NCBI GenBank assembly: GCA_003254905.1
Contig: QANU01034901.1
Coordinates: forward strand, 110,475-174,474
Reading direction: 5' to 3'
From: Nissolia schottii
Lineage: Eukaryota; Streptophyta; Magnoliopsida; Fabales; Fabaceae
DNA length: 64,000 nt
Part shown: positions 46,501-59,206 of the stretch, piece by piece
Layout of the letters: every line of letters starts with the position of its first letter
How positions within the stretch are numbered: the first letter of the stretch is position 1
The notes under the pieces: generated by a model
The model's database searches: none
The model's input: the letters and a program-made list of their open reading frames with translations, nothing else
What the model was told of the DNA's origin: nothing
Translations under genes and position numbers: made by a program

Positions 46501-49500
46501 TTATTACTAAGAACGGGCTTTTGTTACAAAACTACAGCGTAAAATCATGCAAAACACAACATTTAATATACGCGTATAGATATAATTTTTTGCCATGCAT
46601 AATACAAATAACATAATCTATCCTATCTATGTAAAATGAGAATCAATGGAGAATTGGAATAAAGTGTGGTTCCCTACATTAAGCAGCAAATTTTAAGCAA
46701 GTATTTCAGATATATAATATTAATGAAATTCTACTATTAAGTATAATTAATTCAATCTTGCTATCTGTGCACCTAAAAAATTGACACCTATGTACTATCC
46801 ACACAAAGAAATAAACATTATAAAACAAAAAAACAAACACTACAAAGCAAAGAAATAAATATTATCAAACACATAAACAAACATTATTAAACACACGCGT
46901 GTTGTATAAATGTTCAGTGACAATGTTTATTTCTCTATTTTGTAATACTTATTTTTCTATTTTATAATATTTGTTTCTCCGTGTGAGTGGACACAAATGT
47001 CAATATTTTAGGTATTTTTCTTTTAATTAAAACCATCAAAGATCATGACGGGGATGATGAGGATATCAACTGCCAACTAATGTTTTGAACACCTTATGAC
47101 CGTACGCAACGAATTACATAAATTAGAAGCAGTAATGCTAGAATAAAACAAGAAACTATTATGTAGTGATTCAATATTTACCCAAAAATCAACTATTATG
47201 TGGCATCATTTTGACTCTTAATTACTACCGAAGCATTTTGTTTGTCTAACATTTTTCAATTAGAAACTAGTAATACTGATAAGAGGCGAACTAATTAACT
47301 CAATCACCCTCAAATTAAGGGCTTTTTTTCTCTTATTTTCCTCGAATTATGTTAGACCTTAACATATCTGTTATTGATACCTAGATTTATGCTGTGCTTA
47401 AAGTTCTCAACGCCGACAAACAACACTTCTTGCTATGATCTATCTATTAAAGTGACTATTGGCAACTATACACAACAAGCTGAATCTTATATGTAAGTTA
47501 CTAGTTGCAGGCAAAGGCATCTCCATCCTCTTATAAGCAAACTCGAAACAATAAACAAAACAAAAAAATGTAATTTCAGAGATCAAATTAGGCAAGTAAA
47601 ATGCACAAGCACAGTAATAATTAGAAAAATAAATAGGATATATTGGACTATTCACCAGTACCAAGGCTTCCCGTGCAGACACATTAGCCTCCGGTGCTCC
47701 ATAGTTACTTTTCTGGTACCTCTCTAGCGTTTTCAGCATGCTGCACCGTTCAAAAATAATGAAAAATTAATTACATATTTGCATAAAATACTAGTGCTTA
47801 CAAACGGATCCAAGCGGTAAACAAGAATAACTAATAAATTAGCACACAAAATTATAAATAAAGTGTTTCAAACCATAAGCTCCCATATAACCAAAAAAAA
47901 AAAAGAAAAAAAAGAAGATCATAATGCTCCTTAGGCAAAGGGAAAACCACGGCGTTACGGAAACTTGGAACAAGACAAAAGATCTTAGGAGAAGTCAGTA
48001 TTATTCTTTCAGGGCTATTATCAAAAAGCATCAAATGACATCAAACTCTGAATATTTTGACCACGAAAAGAGGTAACGGGTGACAAATTTCATATTCCAC
48101 AGAAACGCATGCGAAGTACCAAAAGATTGTCAATTTACTCTGGCAGTCTAGTGTTAATCCTATTATTGTACCCCTAAAGTGTATATATAAAATTAAAAAA
48201 TATTTTGTTCCAGAAGAGTGAGTAATACAATAAAAGATTTCAAACAGAAAAAAGGGCATCAAAGGGGATTTAGCTAGTAACCCATCAATTATATTACGAG
48301 GAGCACTGCAGTGCCACTTTTAAAGCCCAGAAAATAAGGGAATCGAACATGTCAACTTTGGGTACAATCAGATCTGAAAGGACCAAAATTGATTTTTAAA
48401 AGAGAAAAGGTAAGAGCAAGAACCAGCAGAAATTGCAAGGAACGAAGTGATTGAAAAAATCATTTATGGATAGAGGAAGAGATAGGGATCAAATCATTCA
48501 TCCATAGAATTAGGGCGCTTCTGATTTTCTGATTTAACATAAAGTCTCTATCATGAAATGATCGATTGAAAGTGAAAAGAAAAAAATGCTGCCAGAAATT
48601 AAAGAAGGAGGAAGAGTGATTTAGAAGAAAAAGAAAAGTTGTTGACTCCAGCTGAAAGAGAAACACACACCGTTTTGCTCTTCGGTCATGGTTATGGCTC
48701 CCAGAACAAACCCCAGGTAACCAAGGGTTTCTGGCTTCATCACCCAAAAAAGCAAACGCAAAAGCATGTCAAGCCAACGTAGAAAAATAAAAATAAAATA
48801 AAAATAAAATTAAATATAAAGAACTAAATAATGGGAAGCTAAAAATTGGAGAAGAGAAAAACTAGTTGAAAAATAAAGAAACCCTAGGCCCAAAGACATG
48901 GTTGAGAAATTGAAAAAAAAAAAAGGAAAAAAAAAAAGAGAGGCGTATTAGAGAGTTAATGAGACATGCGAAGGGTGGTTTGAGTGATTGTTTGAACGAG
49001 TAAAAGTAATTGAGATCATGGACTTTCATGGGCTTTCTTTTCCCTCAAGACCTAAAATTACACGGAAAAGAAGCCTGAGCGGAGGCTCCGAAATTGTTTT
49101 TGGGGAAGTCGCTTTTTCGAACCAGATCTGATCCAAACGCAAATCAATTTGCGGAATATGGAAATCGCAGAGGCTGGTTCTGCGACCCAAAAGAGGGAAA
49201 AGAAAGAGAAAGGTGAAGGGCTCCGCCTCGGTAGAAAATAAAAACAACCAAACAAGAAAGAAGAAAAAATAAAATAAAATGAAATAAAAAACAATACAAC
49301 AGTGATATATTTTATTTATTTGGAGGCCGGGGAGGCGGGGTTAATGGATGTGTTACCAGTTGCAGATCTAACATGAATACGATCGCAGAGAGACTCAGCC
49401 TGCTATAAACGCCGAGACATTCACCGAAACGGAAAAACTCATACAGTCATAAAAATGAAATCAACTTTTTCCTCTTTGTTTTCTCAATCACCCAAAAACT

Positions 49501-50026
49501 AAATAAACAATCTCAGCAAGCAAGCTACTCTGCTCGTGACCATCACTCAAAACAGCAAAAATAATCAAAGATCTGAAAGATCTCGGAACCATAATCAAAT
49601 AATAATAAAAAATGAATAATAATAATAATAATAATAATAATTGGTGTGTGTGTGTGTGTGTATATATACAAAAGAAGGAGAAGAAGAAGAAGAAGAAAGG
49701 TCCTGCTGCTGCTTTTTGTGTGCTTGTATGTTTATGTGCAAATACAAGCACACATTTGAAAGTAAGGTTTTTCTCTATTTTATTTTATCTTTTTGTCATA
49801 CCAAATTATTTATCCTTTTATCATATTTTAGGCATTACTACCTTGAGCTGCTGCAAAACTCGTACAGCTTTCCCCTATTGGAGAAGATGATCAGAGCAAC
49901 CTCCGCGTCGCAGAGGACGGAAAGCTCGTAGGCCTTCTTGAGGAGGCCGTTCCTTCTCTTGGCGAAGGTCACTTGACGGTTGATCTTGTTTTCAATTCTC
50001 TTCAACTCAACTCTCCCCCTTCCCAT
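43528..50026 (-). CDS. SEP3: SEPALLATA3-clade MIKC MADS-box gene, complete, eight exons
   Basis: SEP3-type proteins are nuclear MADS-domain co-factors that form tetramers with other floral homeotic proteins on CArG-box pairs to specify petals, stamens and carpels. Exons: 50026-49842, 47740-47656, 45333-45266, 45001-44902, 44537-44496, 44408-44367, 44106-43964 and 43603-43528 (741 bp, 246 residues), all in phase with GT-AG borders. MADS domain residues 1-60 ([40 protein letters not shown]); I region from 62 ([20 protein letters not shown]); K domain about 91-174 ([54 protein letters not shown]). The C-terminus holds both SEP motifs, [10 protein letters not shown] and the end [28 protein letters not shown] and [12 protein letters not shown] favour SEP3 over SEP1/2. 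Nothing is broken. It is followed on the same strand, 703 bp on, by the FLC-like gene. Confidence 0.94.
49612..49700. repeat. Compound microsatellite (AAT)n-(GT)n-(GAA)n in SEP3-like intron 1
   Basis: AAT units, then GT units (about 49,645-49,660), then GAA units (about 49,675-49,697), starting about 140 bp after exon 1 in the gene's direction. Likely polymorphic. Confidence 0.85.
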
Positions 50027-50131
50027 TATGATCTCTCTCTTCTCTTTGTTATTACCAAATATTTATATATGGAATTAAAAATAAGCTGAATTTTTTTGTG
50101 TCTCTCTGTGTGTGTCTTCCTTAGATATGTA

Positions 50132-50139
50132 CTTATATA
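50132..50139 (-). promoter_or_regulatory. TATA box of the SEP3-like gene
   Basis: TATATAAG on the minus strand, about 106 bp upstream of the ATG, implying a 5' leader near 75 nt. An (AAG)n run (about 50,146-50,170) lies just upstream. Confidence 0.55.
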
Positions 50140-50179
50140 GCCAGCAGAAGAAGAAGAAGAAGAAGAAGAGATGCTCTCT

Positions 50180-50902
50180 CCTCAACTCTTGAAGAGAATA
50201 TTAAACATTGAGAAAAATTAGAAAATGAAAAAAGAAATTTCGTGTTGTGATTCCTTAGCCTTAAGAATTTCAGAGTAAAACCATCTTTATCAAAGCCCTA
50301 ATGCAAACTCCAAAATAAAAAAATAAAAAAAAATCCCTATTCTCTCTATTTTGTCTCTTTCTCTCTCTCTGGCTGTCTTTTTCTCTCAGCTATCACCCAC
50401 CCCGTCTGTTGTGTTTAACACACTGCTAACTCAATGACAATGACCCGGGTTTATGAGGATAATCATAATTAAAATTACGTAAAATTATTTAGCGCCAATT
50501 CTAGTATTTTTGTGTTTTTCAGTGGGTGAAGCACTACTCTGCTACACGTAAACTCTACCTAGTTATTTATGATTTATAATCTTAAAATTACACCTATTTC
50601 CTATTTTTATTTTATACGCCTCTTTGTAATATTAATTTTATCACTTTAATTGTGAGATTAATTTTTGCACATCGATAGTTTCAGTCACATAATTTTGAGG
50701 TAACGAACATCATATTAAATCACTATTTTATTTATTTATATATATTAACAATGATGCTTTACAGCTCCACAGGATAAATGTGCGAAACCAAATCGTTCAA
50801 TGGTTATTGCAAGCTTAAAGCAATATAAAATAAATAAACAATTTTCAATCAACGGTTGTAGTTTTGTGAAGCAAAAAAGTTGATCCATCCATATTTTTTA
50901 TA
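50180..50902. other. SEP3-like upstream region and spacer
   Basis: Promoter-side AT-rich DNA with a pyrimidine-rich patch near 50,338-50,400. No other gene recognised. Confidence 0.45.
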
Positions 50903-50911
50903 TAATAATAA

Positions 50912-51130
50912 CTACACGTACACCAAAAAATATACATCATATATACATCCTATACTTACATACATAAAGTTTATTTTTTAATGCCGGTAATGTTTGTGCA
51001 CTTAATTAAATATAATTGAGAATATCATCTATAAGTTTGTAATGTTTGTGCACTCATGAAAATAAAGTTTGTGCATTATTAATGTTGTATGTATAGGTGT
51101 ATAAAATTGGGTGTACATGTAGCATTTTTG
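50912..51130 (+). mobile_element. MITE, copy 3 of the four-copy family
   Basis: 219 bp, from CTACACGTACACC to GTACATGTAGCATTTTTG, flanked by an exact 9-bp direct repeat TAATAATAA (50903-50911 and 51131-51139). Its left end appears to lack the outermost bases seen in copies 1, 2 and 4. The duplicated 9-mer is low-complexity. Confidence 0.85.
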
Positions 51131-51139
51131 TAATAATAA

Positions 51140-52038
51140 ATGCTTAAATGATATGTTAGTGGATATAAATTAATTTTTATTTTTATTTATTTAAGATTAA
51201 AGTATTATTTTACATTATGCATTTTTTTTACGTCATTAGGCGTTTTTCTCTTAAGAAAAGAAATGTGTGTGATCATGTATTATAAAATCTATGTGGGTGA
51301 AAATTTTTAATTACAAAAAATTCTTAGAAAGAAATGTTAGAGTCTGACGTTGTTAGAGAGTTATGATTAGAAAGAATTTGAGAAAAGAAAAATTGAAAAG
51401 ATATTTTTTTATATTTTCTTCCTCAAAACTGAGAAGAAAATATGAAGAAAGAAAATATTAATAGTGGGACTTATAAAAAATTTGCTCTTCACAAAAGAAG
51501 AGATCGAAAACTAAAGTGATATTTTATATCGTATTGAGAGTAATAAAAGTTTATTCAACATGGTTCCATTCTCTCTCTCTCTTTTTTTTCTTATTTTTAC
51601 TTTTGGTCCAAATTAAATCAAGTAAGTCAAAGAAAATTCAAGTAACAGGAGAAAAAAAAACTTCTCTTTTCATTTTTTTTCTATTTTTTATCTGTTTTAT
51701 TTGTTTTTTCAAAGAAAGGGTTGAGACTGAGTTATGTCACTCAATTCTTAGTTAGCTTCATAACCATTAATTTTAACTCCTTTTTTTGGAAAATACTTTA
51801 ATTTTTTCTTCTTCTAATTCTCTTCACATGCACATGCACATTACATAATAATTTTTTTTTTTATCTTCAGAAAAGATTTGAACTTAGAATATCATGCATA
51901 CGACTCAAACCGCTTACTGCTAGACCAATCCTAATGACTTATTGCATAATAATGTTTGAATGAAGGGTCTAAAATTAATCAAAAATTAGGGATGGCAAGA
52001 TGGGCTCAGCCTGCAGGGGTGAGGCGAGCGGCTCACAA
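51140..52038. other. Intergenic, no gene seen
   Basis: AT-rich spacer between MITE copies 3 and 4, with poly(T) runs. No coding potential recognised. Confidence 0.5.
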
Positions 52039-52047
52039 TTTTTTGCA

Positions 52048-52274
52048 CAAAAATGCTATATGCACACCCAATTTTATACACTCATACATACACCATTAAT
52101 AATGCACAAACTTTATTCTCACGAGTGCACAAACATTACAAACTTGTAAATGATACTCTCAACTATAATTAATTAAGTGCACAAACATTACATGAATTAA
52201 AACACAAACTTTATGTATATAAGTACGAGGTGTATGTATGGTGTATGATTTTTAATGTACGTGTAGCAGAACTC
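52048..52274 (-). mobile_element. MITE, copy 4 of the four-copy family
   Basis: 227 bp, starts CAAAAATGCTATATGCACAC and ends GTACGTGTAGCAGAACTC, opposite orientation to copy 3. Flanks TTTTTTGCA (52039-52047) and TTTTTTACA (52275-52283) agree at eight of nine bases. Confidence 0.85.
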
Positions 52275-52283
52275 TTTTTTACA

Positions 52284-53847
52284 GGGCGATCACAAAATTT
52301 GAACTCGTTTAAACTTTTCCGCCAACGCGAACTGACTCGTTTAACTCGCCAGCTGAAGCGGAATAGATCAACTGGTGGGCTGAAATTAAATTAAAAAAAC
52401 TAATAACAAAAACAGCTATAAAATTGTATTGATTTATATTTGTTTTTGTACACTTTAGTTATTTTGAAAATATATAATTCTTTTATTTTATTATACATGC
52501 GTAACTTCTTTTTTTTTGTGTAGTATGTGTATTCTTTAGTTAAGTTATTAAATTTTGTTTACTTTTTAATTTTTGTTTTAGCTCACAAGTTAGCTCGCCA
52601 ATTTACAAACTAAATAAAATGTAGAATAAACATAAAATTTTAGTCTGTATAAAAAGTTGATCCACTCCCATCTCACCCCTTTTCCATCCCTACTCAAAAC
52701 TTTTCCACCAATCACCACCGCCCTGATGCGAAAGTGGGTTTGGATCGGACGGTGTAGAAAGAGAAGCATAAAATGATGGTAATAGTAAAATTGAAGAATA
52801 GTGGGAGAAACCATTTAAAGGGAGGGAGGGGATACGGGTAGGTAAGGATTGAAGGAAGGAATAGAGTGAGAGAGAGATTCATAAATCGTAGCAGTGCCAC
52901 GTGTCGAAATTTGAAGGCAGAGAGGGGCCACATGATTTTACGCCTGAACAATTTCTAGTTCGAGCAATCATGTGACTTAACCTTAAGAAGAAGATGAACA
53001 CTCCTTGTCATCGTTCGTATGTTGTAACTCCTGTATTTACCCAAATACCCCTCTTGGACTAAATTCATGAAATTTTCCCCGTCACTTTATTCTCCATACA
53101 TCAAACTCACTTTAATGAGAGCTCAATGTTTTGAGGGAAATGAAAAAAGGTCATACAAAGAAAAAAAATTTTAATAGTTGGAATTTTGTTGCCGAAATTA
53201 TAGAACTATATGCTAGTCTTTATTTCTTTCATGACTTATACAACTACCGTCCTTAAATTTGTATGAGTTATAGAAACAATTTTGAAAAATAAACTCTGAT
53301 TATGTAACATTAATCCTATATACACATTATCTTGTCAATATTAATTAAAAGCTTTTGGTCAACCTTTTCATACTAGTTAGTTTCCGCGTTCTTATTTTCC
53401 ATCGTCAAGTCTAAGTTTTGAATGAAAATTTGGAACACAAATTCAACACGTTTCTCTTGTGGAGTTGTACCAATTGTGCCATCATCTGCTACTTTATTAA
53501 CCTATACGACCTTTTTTTTTTATTAGAAGATGAATGTTACGTGAACAACAAAAGATAATTTTTTTTTTTTACAAAAGTACAAGTTTTGTTATGTTTATTT
53601 TTTTTTTTACAATGAGATTCGTATTTTTGTGAGAAAGTTATCTTTTATTGTTCATAAATATATTGTCCATATCTCTTAGGATTAAAAACTTAGAACGGTG
53701 CATTTCAATCAAAAATAAAATAAACATTGGGGTGCTTTTTCATTTATTTGAAAATGCATTTTCTTATCTAATTGAGTAATTAGCTTTTTGTTTAAGGTTT
53801 AGAGTTTATGCCATGAACTATTGTGCATGGTTTAGATGGCTAGAATA
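52284..53847. other. Intergenic, no gene seen
   Basis: AT-rich spacer. Short open frames on the minus strand near 52.6-52.9 kb lack any recognisable domain. Confidence 0.5.
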
Positions 53848-53856
53848 TCAGAATTA

Positions 53857-54721
53857 GAGTTTTTTACTCTCTTGCCCCTGCTACAGGAACTAATTTCCAA
53901 AATACTCCTGTTTTAAAACATATTTCATGACTACCCCCCTTTCAGCTGACGCGGCAGGATTCGCCAACGCGTTTGGCGAATTCAGGTTGAATTCGCCAAC
54001 GCGTTAGGCGAATTTGAGAAAAAAAAAATTTAAAAATTTGTTTAATTAAAATATAAGCAAATATGTATGTATGTGGTATGGCAGTTAAACATTTGTGAAA
54101 ATCGTCGGTTCTCGAGTAAGCTAAAAAAATTCAAAAAATAAATTGCAAAAAGACCATGACGCTCTTTATCGTGTGCGCGGGGGTGGGGAATCCATTAGTT
54201 TGGCCTTCGAAGGGCCCAACCTGCTTTGAACTCAAGCGCGCGAGCCCAACTCTCTTCTCAACTCTTTTTACCAAAACAACAACTACTAAAGGTATATAAA
54301 CACTTAAAAAGTTTGTGCTCTAACCAATGTGGGACTAAAATATTTTGCACTTATGGTAAACTCCAAAGTCCTCTCTTCTTCATATGATGTTCCAACAATA
54401 ATTGAGAAAGTGCAATAATTCTAACATGGAAATTTCATTGAAAAGTATGAAGTGTATTTTGTTTAATTTGGCATTAAACTTCCGCTTTTGTTCTTGGAGA
54501 TTTTGAAATTCCCCGTCCACCATGTCCTCCCATACAACATACATACATATTTGCTTATATTTTAATTAAACAAATTTAAAATTTTTTTTTTCTCAAATTC
54601 GCCTAACGCGTTGGCGAATTCAACCACGTCAGCCGAAAGGGGGGTAGTCATGAAATATGTTTTAAAACAGGAGTATTTTGGAAATTAGTTCCTGTAGCAG
54701 GGGCAAAAGAGTAAAAAACTC
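53857..54721. mobile_element. 865-bp non-autonomous Mutator-like element with TIRs of about 180-220 bp
   Basis: Begins GAGTTTTTTACTC and ends GTAAAAAACTC, flanked by an exact 9-bp direct repeat TCAGAATTA (53848-53856 and 54722-54730). The TIRs are nearly identical over their first 85 bases and include the near-palindrome TTCGCCAACGCGTTAGGCGAA. The left TIR carries an extra tandem unit of this module that the right lacks. The unique centre (about 54,080-54,530) has no open frame that I recognise. Near-identical TIRs and an intact target duplication suggest recent insertion. Confidence 0.88.
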
Positions 54722-54730
54722 TCAGAATTA

Positions 54731-57700
54731 TGACCAAGTACGTATGACCATTTGAATAATCATTTTTCCACAATGTACTCTGCTTTATATCCCAATATGC
54801 ATCCACATGTATTCGTAAAAAGATTCATACGAATATTTTCGAGCTAATAGAAATATATATATATACACATTGTATTGTTAAGATTACTATTGCAATACAT
54901 GTGTATGTTTCTCTTGTTCGAGAAATTCAGAAGTGGTCTGGAACAAAATAATTTTACTGCGACCTATTCATAGCTTTCCACCTTGGTTTTGTGATAGTTA
55001 GGAAAATAAATGTGGCCGACAGAAGTGGATGGTTAAAAAAAGCCAAGGTGGAAAAATGTTGATGATGTGACAAATCATAAATCAACTAAAGAGAGACAAT
55101 ATAAATTTTTTTCACTCTTGTATAGTGAGAACAATTGATTAAAAGGAAAAAGATATTTGGCCCGAGAAAAATTTTCGTTGATGGCAACGAAGTAACTATG
55201 ATTGGCCACAACCTCTATTTCCTTTCTTTTTCTTATTTATCTCTCTCATAATTTTAGCCACAAGTATAATCTGACTGTTACAATGCATTTCGTACATTGT
55301 TGTGCTTTTGGCCCTGGGGCCATACCATATAGGGCTGCTCCATCTTTAATTTCTCCAATAATATTCATTTTAACCAACTTAAGCTGTTAAGCTGTTGAGG
55401 TTAGTTTAATGGTAAAATATTTAGCTAGTTTACTTGAGATCGTAAATTAATCTCATTGCTACATATAAAAAGAAAAAGAAAACAACAACTTGACCAATGT
55501 TAATGGATCATATTTTCAAAAAATTAAGTGAAAGTGAGAAATCTACCTTATAAAGCAAAATAGAAAAGCACACACTTCGGGAACTTAACTTTCAACCTAG
55601 TTAACTTCATCACGACTAAGCAAACTTTTTTCTTCTTTTTTATTTACTTTTTGCAATGCTAATAATAAATTCCGATTTCCCTTATCTTATCTTATCACCG
55701 AAAATCAAAGTCAAACAAAGAGATTTTGATAAATAAGTTGAATCCGTGTTGCAATTGCTATTTTAATCGTTAACGCTATACGTAAAATTTAATCTTGACG
55801 TGTTTACTATGGTTTCCATTGACATCTTGCTACAAAGATTAACTAGCTAGTACTCTTGTATGATAAAAATTTATGCCTTCTGAAATTACAGTTTTCAGAA
55901 TTATTACATTAAAATTCCGTTATATATAAGTATAATTTAATTTGTTGCCATATTCAATTTATTGCGGGCTACTAATATAATTACTATAATAAATTATAAT
56001 AAAAGCTTTAAAATGATTACACCATGGCAGTGAAGGTACATTTACCGCACACTGACCAAGCTCATGGAACTAATTTAGAAGAATTCTTAAAAGGGTTAGA
56101 GAGGTCATGTTCTGCTTCACACGAGGTGGGGAAAAACGTGTACCCCCTATCAACTAGACATGTTATTACCTTTGCTGCCAAAACATGCTCTTCTACGATT
56201 ATGGTTCTTGCACACCTTATTTTTTGGAAACCCAACATGATGGCTTCAATTCGTGACATGCCATATTTGTGATTTTTTGTGGTCATCTGAATTAGTTAAC
56301 AAGCTTATTATATGTGTGTGGTGTTTGTATGCCCAAAGGAATATAAAGTAACAACTTTTTTTTTTTTACTTGAAGTAAGAAAATTAACTTTAGCTGAATA
56401 TGTACTTTTTCGTGTGGCATTAATTACCATTCCTTATAGTTAAGTATGTTATAACTGGTTAACGAGGAACCGATATAGCATCATCTTATATATAAGTAAA
56501 ACCGATCCTTAAACTCTGGCCATGTTTTTTTTTGGTACAAAAACTCTGGCTATGCTTGATGTTATAACTAATTTATAATCTTCCAAATTGTTGTGTTAAT
56601 CAAGTGACTCCGTATTCAGCACTAGAAATGGACAGACCAAATTAAAAACAAATAAGGATGTCATTTTATAATAGTGTGATGATANATATATATCCACGGA
56701 TAATAATTAATAGCATGCATTCAATGTCGAATAGCTTACGCCCAATAGAGACATAATAAAATAGGGCTTATTCTACATGTGTTTCTTTCCATAATATAAA
56801 ATGAGTGCGACAAAGTAAATTAAGGAAGCATTCATAATGAATTGGGATAAGTTCGAATTACTCAGGAAAAAAGGCGCCTTGAATTGTACGGAAAAATAAC
56901 TGAATTCTAACTAAGTTTAACTGACTCACTTAACTATAGGCAGTTACAAAATTGTTACAAAACACACGTGAGAAAGCACACATGTCATATGATATCATTC
57001 AACAATTACTAACTTTTCTTTTATGAAATTATCATTATCTAGGCTAAACCCGGGCGGCAATGGTTGCCAGAGGTGATAGCCGCATCGGCTTCTTATAAAT
57101 TATAGGATTTTAGTCAAGTTAGACTAGATTAATGGAGATGATAATTAAAGCCTAACCAATGTTGATGGTTCCATGGAGGAAAAAAAAAAATAATGTGGGT
57201 GCCAACATTGTTATTTTGATTTTTCTTTTCATATATTTCATATATATATATATATACACACACACATCATTATAGTTTGGTTATGATACTACATGTTTTT
57301 TGTTTTCTTCTAATAGTAAAGATATTGCATTCATTATTCAAATGAGTAAAATATATAAAGAGGTTTAAAGGATAAAACACACTCTAAAGAGAATAATTTT
57401 TTAGACAGTTAATTTAACAAAAGATATGATAATGGAAAAGAAGAGACATAAAATTAAAATGAAATTAACCTACTAATCCTAAACACGATGACTAACTCAA
57501 GGAGAATTACTTATTGGTTGCTAATCCTAGCGCTCAATCATCACCAACACACACCTTTTCCTTGAGTCACTGTTAGATTCTCCAAAGCCCTTTTCTTAAG
57601 GGGAAGGAACATATGAGGCAATTTTGTGGCTATTACAGCTTAAGTTTTTCATCCTCGTTTTTTTTGCAGAGGGTTGGTCATTGCATCATTGTTACCTAAA

Positions 57701-58084
57701 GAGCCTAAAGTAGCCCTAATTTGGTGTCCTGTTTCTTTGGTTTTTGAATTTTTCAAGCATGACCCACAATTGTACATGAATGGGAACTTGAGAAAATCCT
57801 CTAGAACCACATATTCTCATGCCAATTTTTCAAATTTAGTATGTAGTTTTTGACAAGAAATCCTTGTTTATGACAAAGACTCTATCACCACTACTAGATT
57901 ACCGAGAAGATGATCCGCCATCGTCACCCATAAAACTCTACCGGAGAGTCACAACAAGAGCTACAGTCGCGTCAGGGAATACCTCCAACGCGTCTGGTCT
58001 TGTGGCATTCATGGCAAGATAATAAAACAACGAGATAGATAATGCACGAAGGCAACTGAGGACACACAAGGGCAACTGAGGACG
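54731..58084. other. Intergenic region, no confident gene
   Basis: AT-rich with microsatellites (AT near 57,236-57,258) and an ambiguous base near 56,695. Overlapping open frames of 74-82 codons on both strands around 56,024-56,286 resemble nothing I know. Confidence 0.45.
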
Positions 58085-58615
58085 TGTAACATCCCGCTTT
58101 TTCCCTGTATGGAAATTTCGCGTAATAAATAATGATAAGTCAACCAGAGAAGCGATAAAATTAAATTATTATGTTTGACTCAGAAGAACCGCAGTTAAAA
58201 TTAGGGTTTTGTGATCTCGCGAATTTTCCCGAGACTTAGGGCGGTTTTCGGTCCAATAAGGAATTTTTTCGGATACCTAAGGTGTCCGTAAAATACACTA
58301 ATAGAAAAATAAATCCAAGAATAACTCAACCGGACTCAAAATAATAACAAGGTAAATTAATAGATCACGTCGGTATGTCCGAAATATTCTTAGGACATTC
58401 GCACGTGGACCAATTACGACAAAACAAGATCAAATGAGATCAAAATTAGCACCGGACAATTGGGGTATATCCCTTGCCACGATTGGCAGGGGTAAGATTT
58501 TTATATATTATTATTATTATTATGTAAAAATATAATAATATAATAATAATATTATATAAAAATCAAAATTGAGGCGGTGCACTATGCCGCCTCAGGTCCT
58601 GTGTGTGTGTGTGTA

Positions 58616-58655
<40 letters not shown>

Positions 58656-59200
58656 ATTTTTTCTCCGTTCGTGCGCTCTGCGGTTACGTCGTTGGATTCA
58701 GGAAAAATAGCAGCTTCAAGGTTCACGGGAGTCTTTTCTCGCAGCTTTCAGAACGCTTGAAAAGTGGGTAATCCTAAATCCACTGTCTATGTGGTTTATT
58801 ATAATGTTTTTTGGTATGTTTATATGAAAATATGACGTAGTAGATTTTATGTGAAAAATATGTTTACTATGAGGTATAGATGATTTTAGGCATTTTTGAG
58901 GTTAGAGAAATATAACTATACTTGTGGGTAACCATAAACTCACTGTTGTGGATATTTGTGTTATTTTATGTGCTTATATTTGTGAAACTAATTTCGAAAA
59001 TATTATGTGAAAAATATAGAGATTAAACTGTCAAAATGATTTTCAATAGATATGGGGTTAGAAAAATATAATTGTGCTGTTTGGTATTATGTAAACATGT
59101 TTTCAACGTTTTGGAGAACTACTCCAGGGACCAGCAGCACGCTGAGCGGTCTTGCTGGTTACGTGGAGTAACCTAACCTGAAGATCCTTAACTGTCGTCC
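58085..59200 (+). mobile_element. LTR-like sequence (Ty3/gypsy type), start of a degraded element
   Basis: TGTAACATCCC at 58085 is a typical start for long gypsy LTRs of legumes. The segment runs through GTGGGTAA(T/C)C blocks (near 58,765 and 58,925) and a CGCTGAGCGG motif (near 59,138). Its 3' limit is not clear, and gag, protease and most reverse transcriptase are absent between it and the RNase H region. It differs much from the LTR at 62707, so the two may come from different elements. Confidence 0.5.
58601..58652. repeat. Compound (GT)n(AT)n microsatellite
   Basis: About 18 GT units with one interruption, followed by AT units, inside LTR-like sequence. Confidence 0.9.
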
Positions 59201-59206
59201 CATGAT

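Noticed and set aside
49058-49294. Minus-strand frames near 49.0-49.3 kb
   Set aside because: They lie in intron 1 of the SEP3-like gene and show only Phe/Ser-rich low-complexity translation.
56024-56286. Overlapping frames of 74 (minus) and 82 (plus) codons
   Set aside because: No recognisable motif, no splice partners and both strands open by chance; kept only as a note in the intergenic entry.
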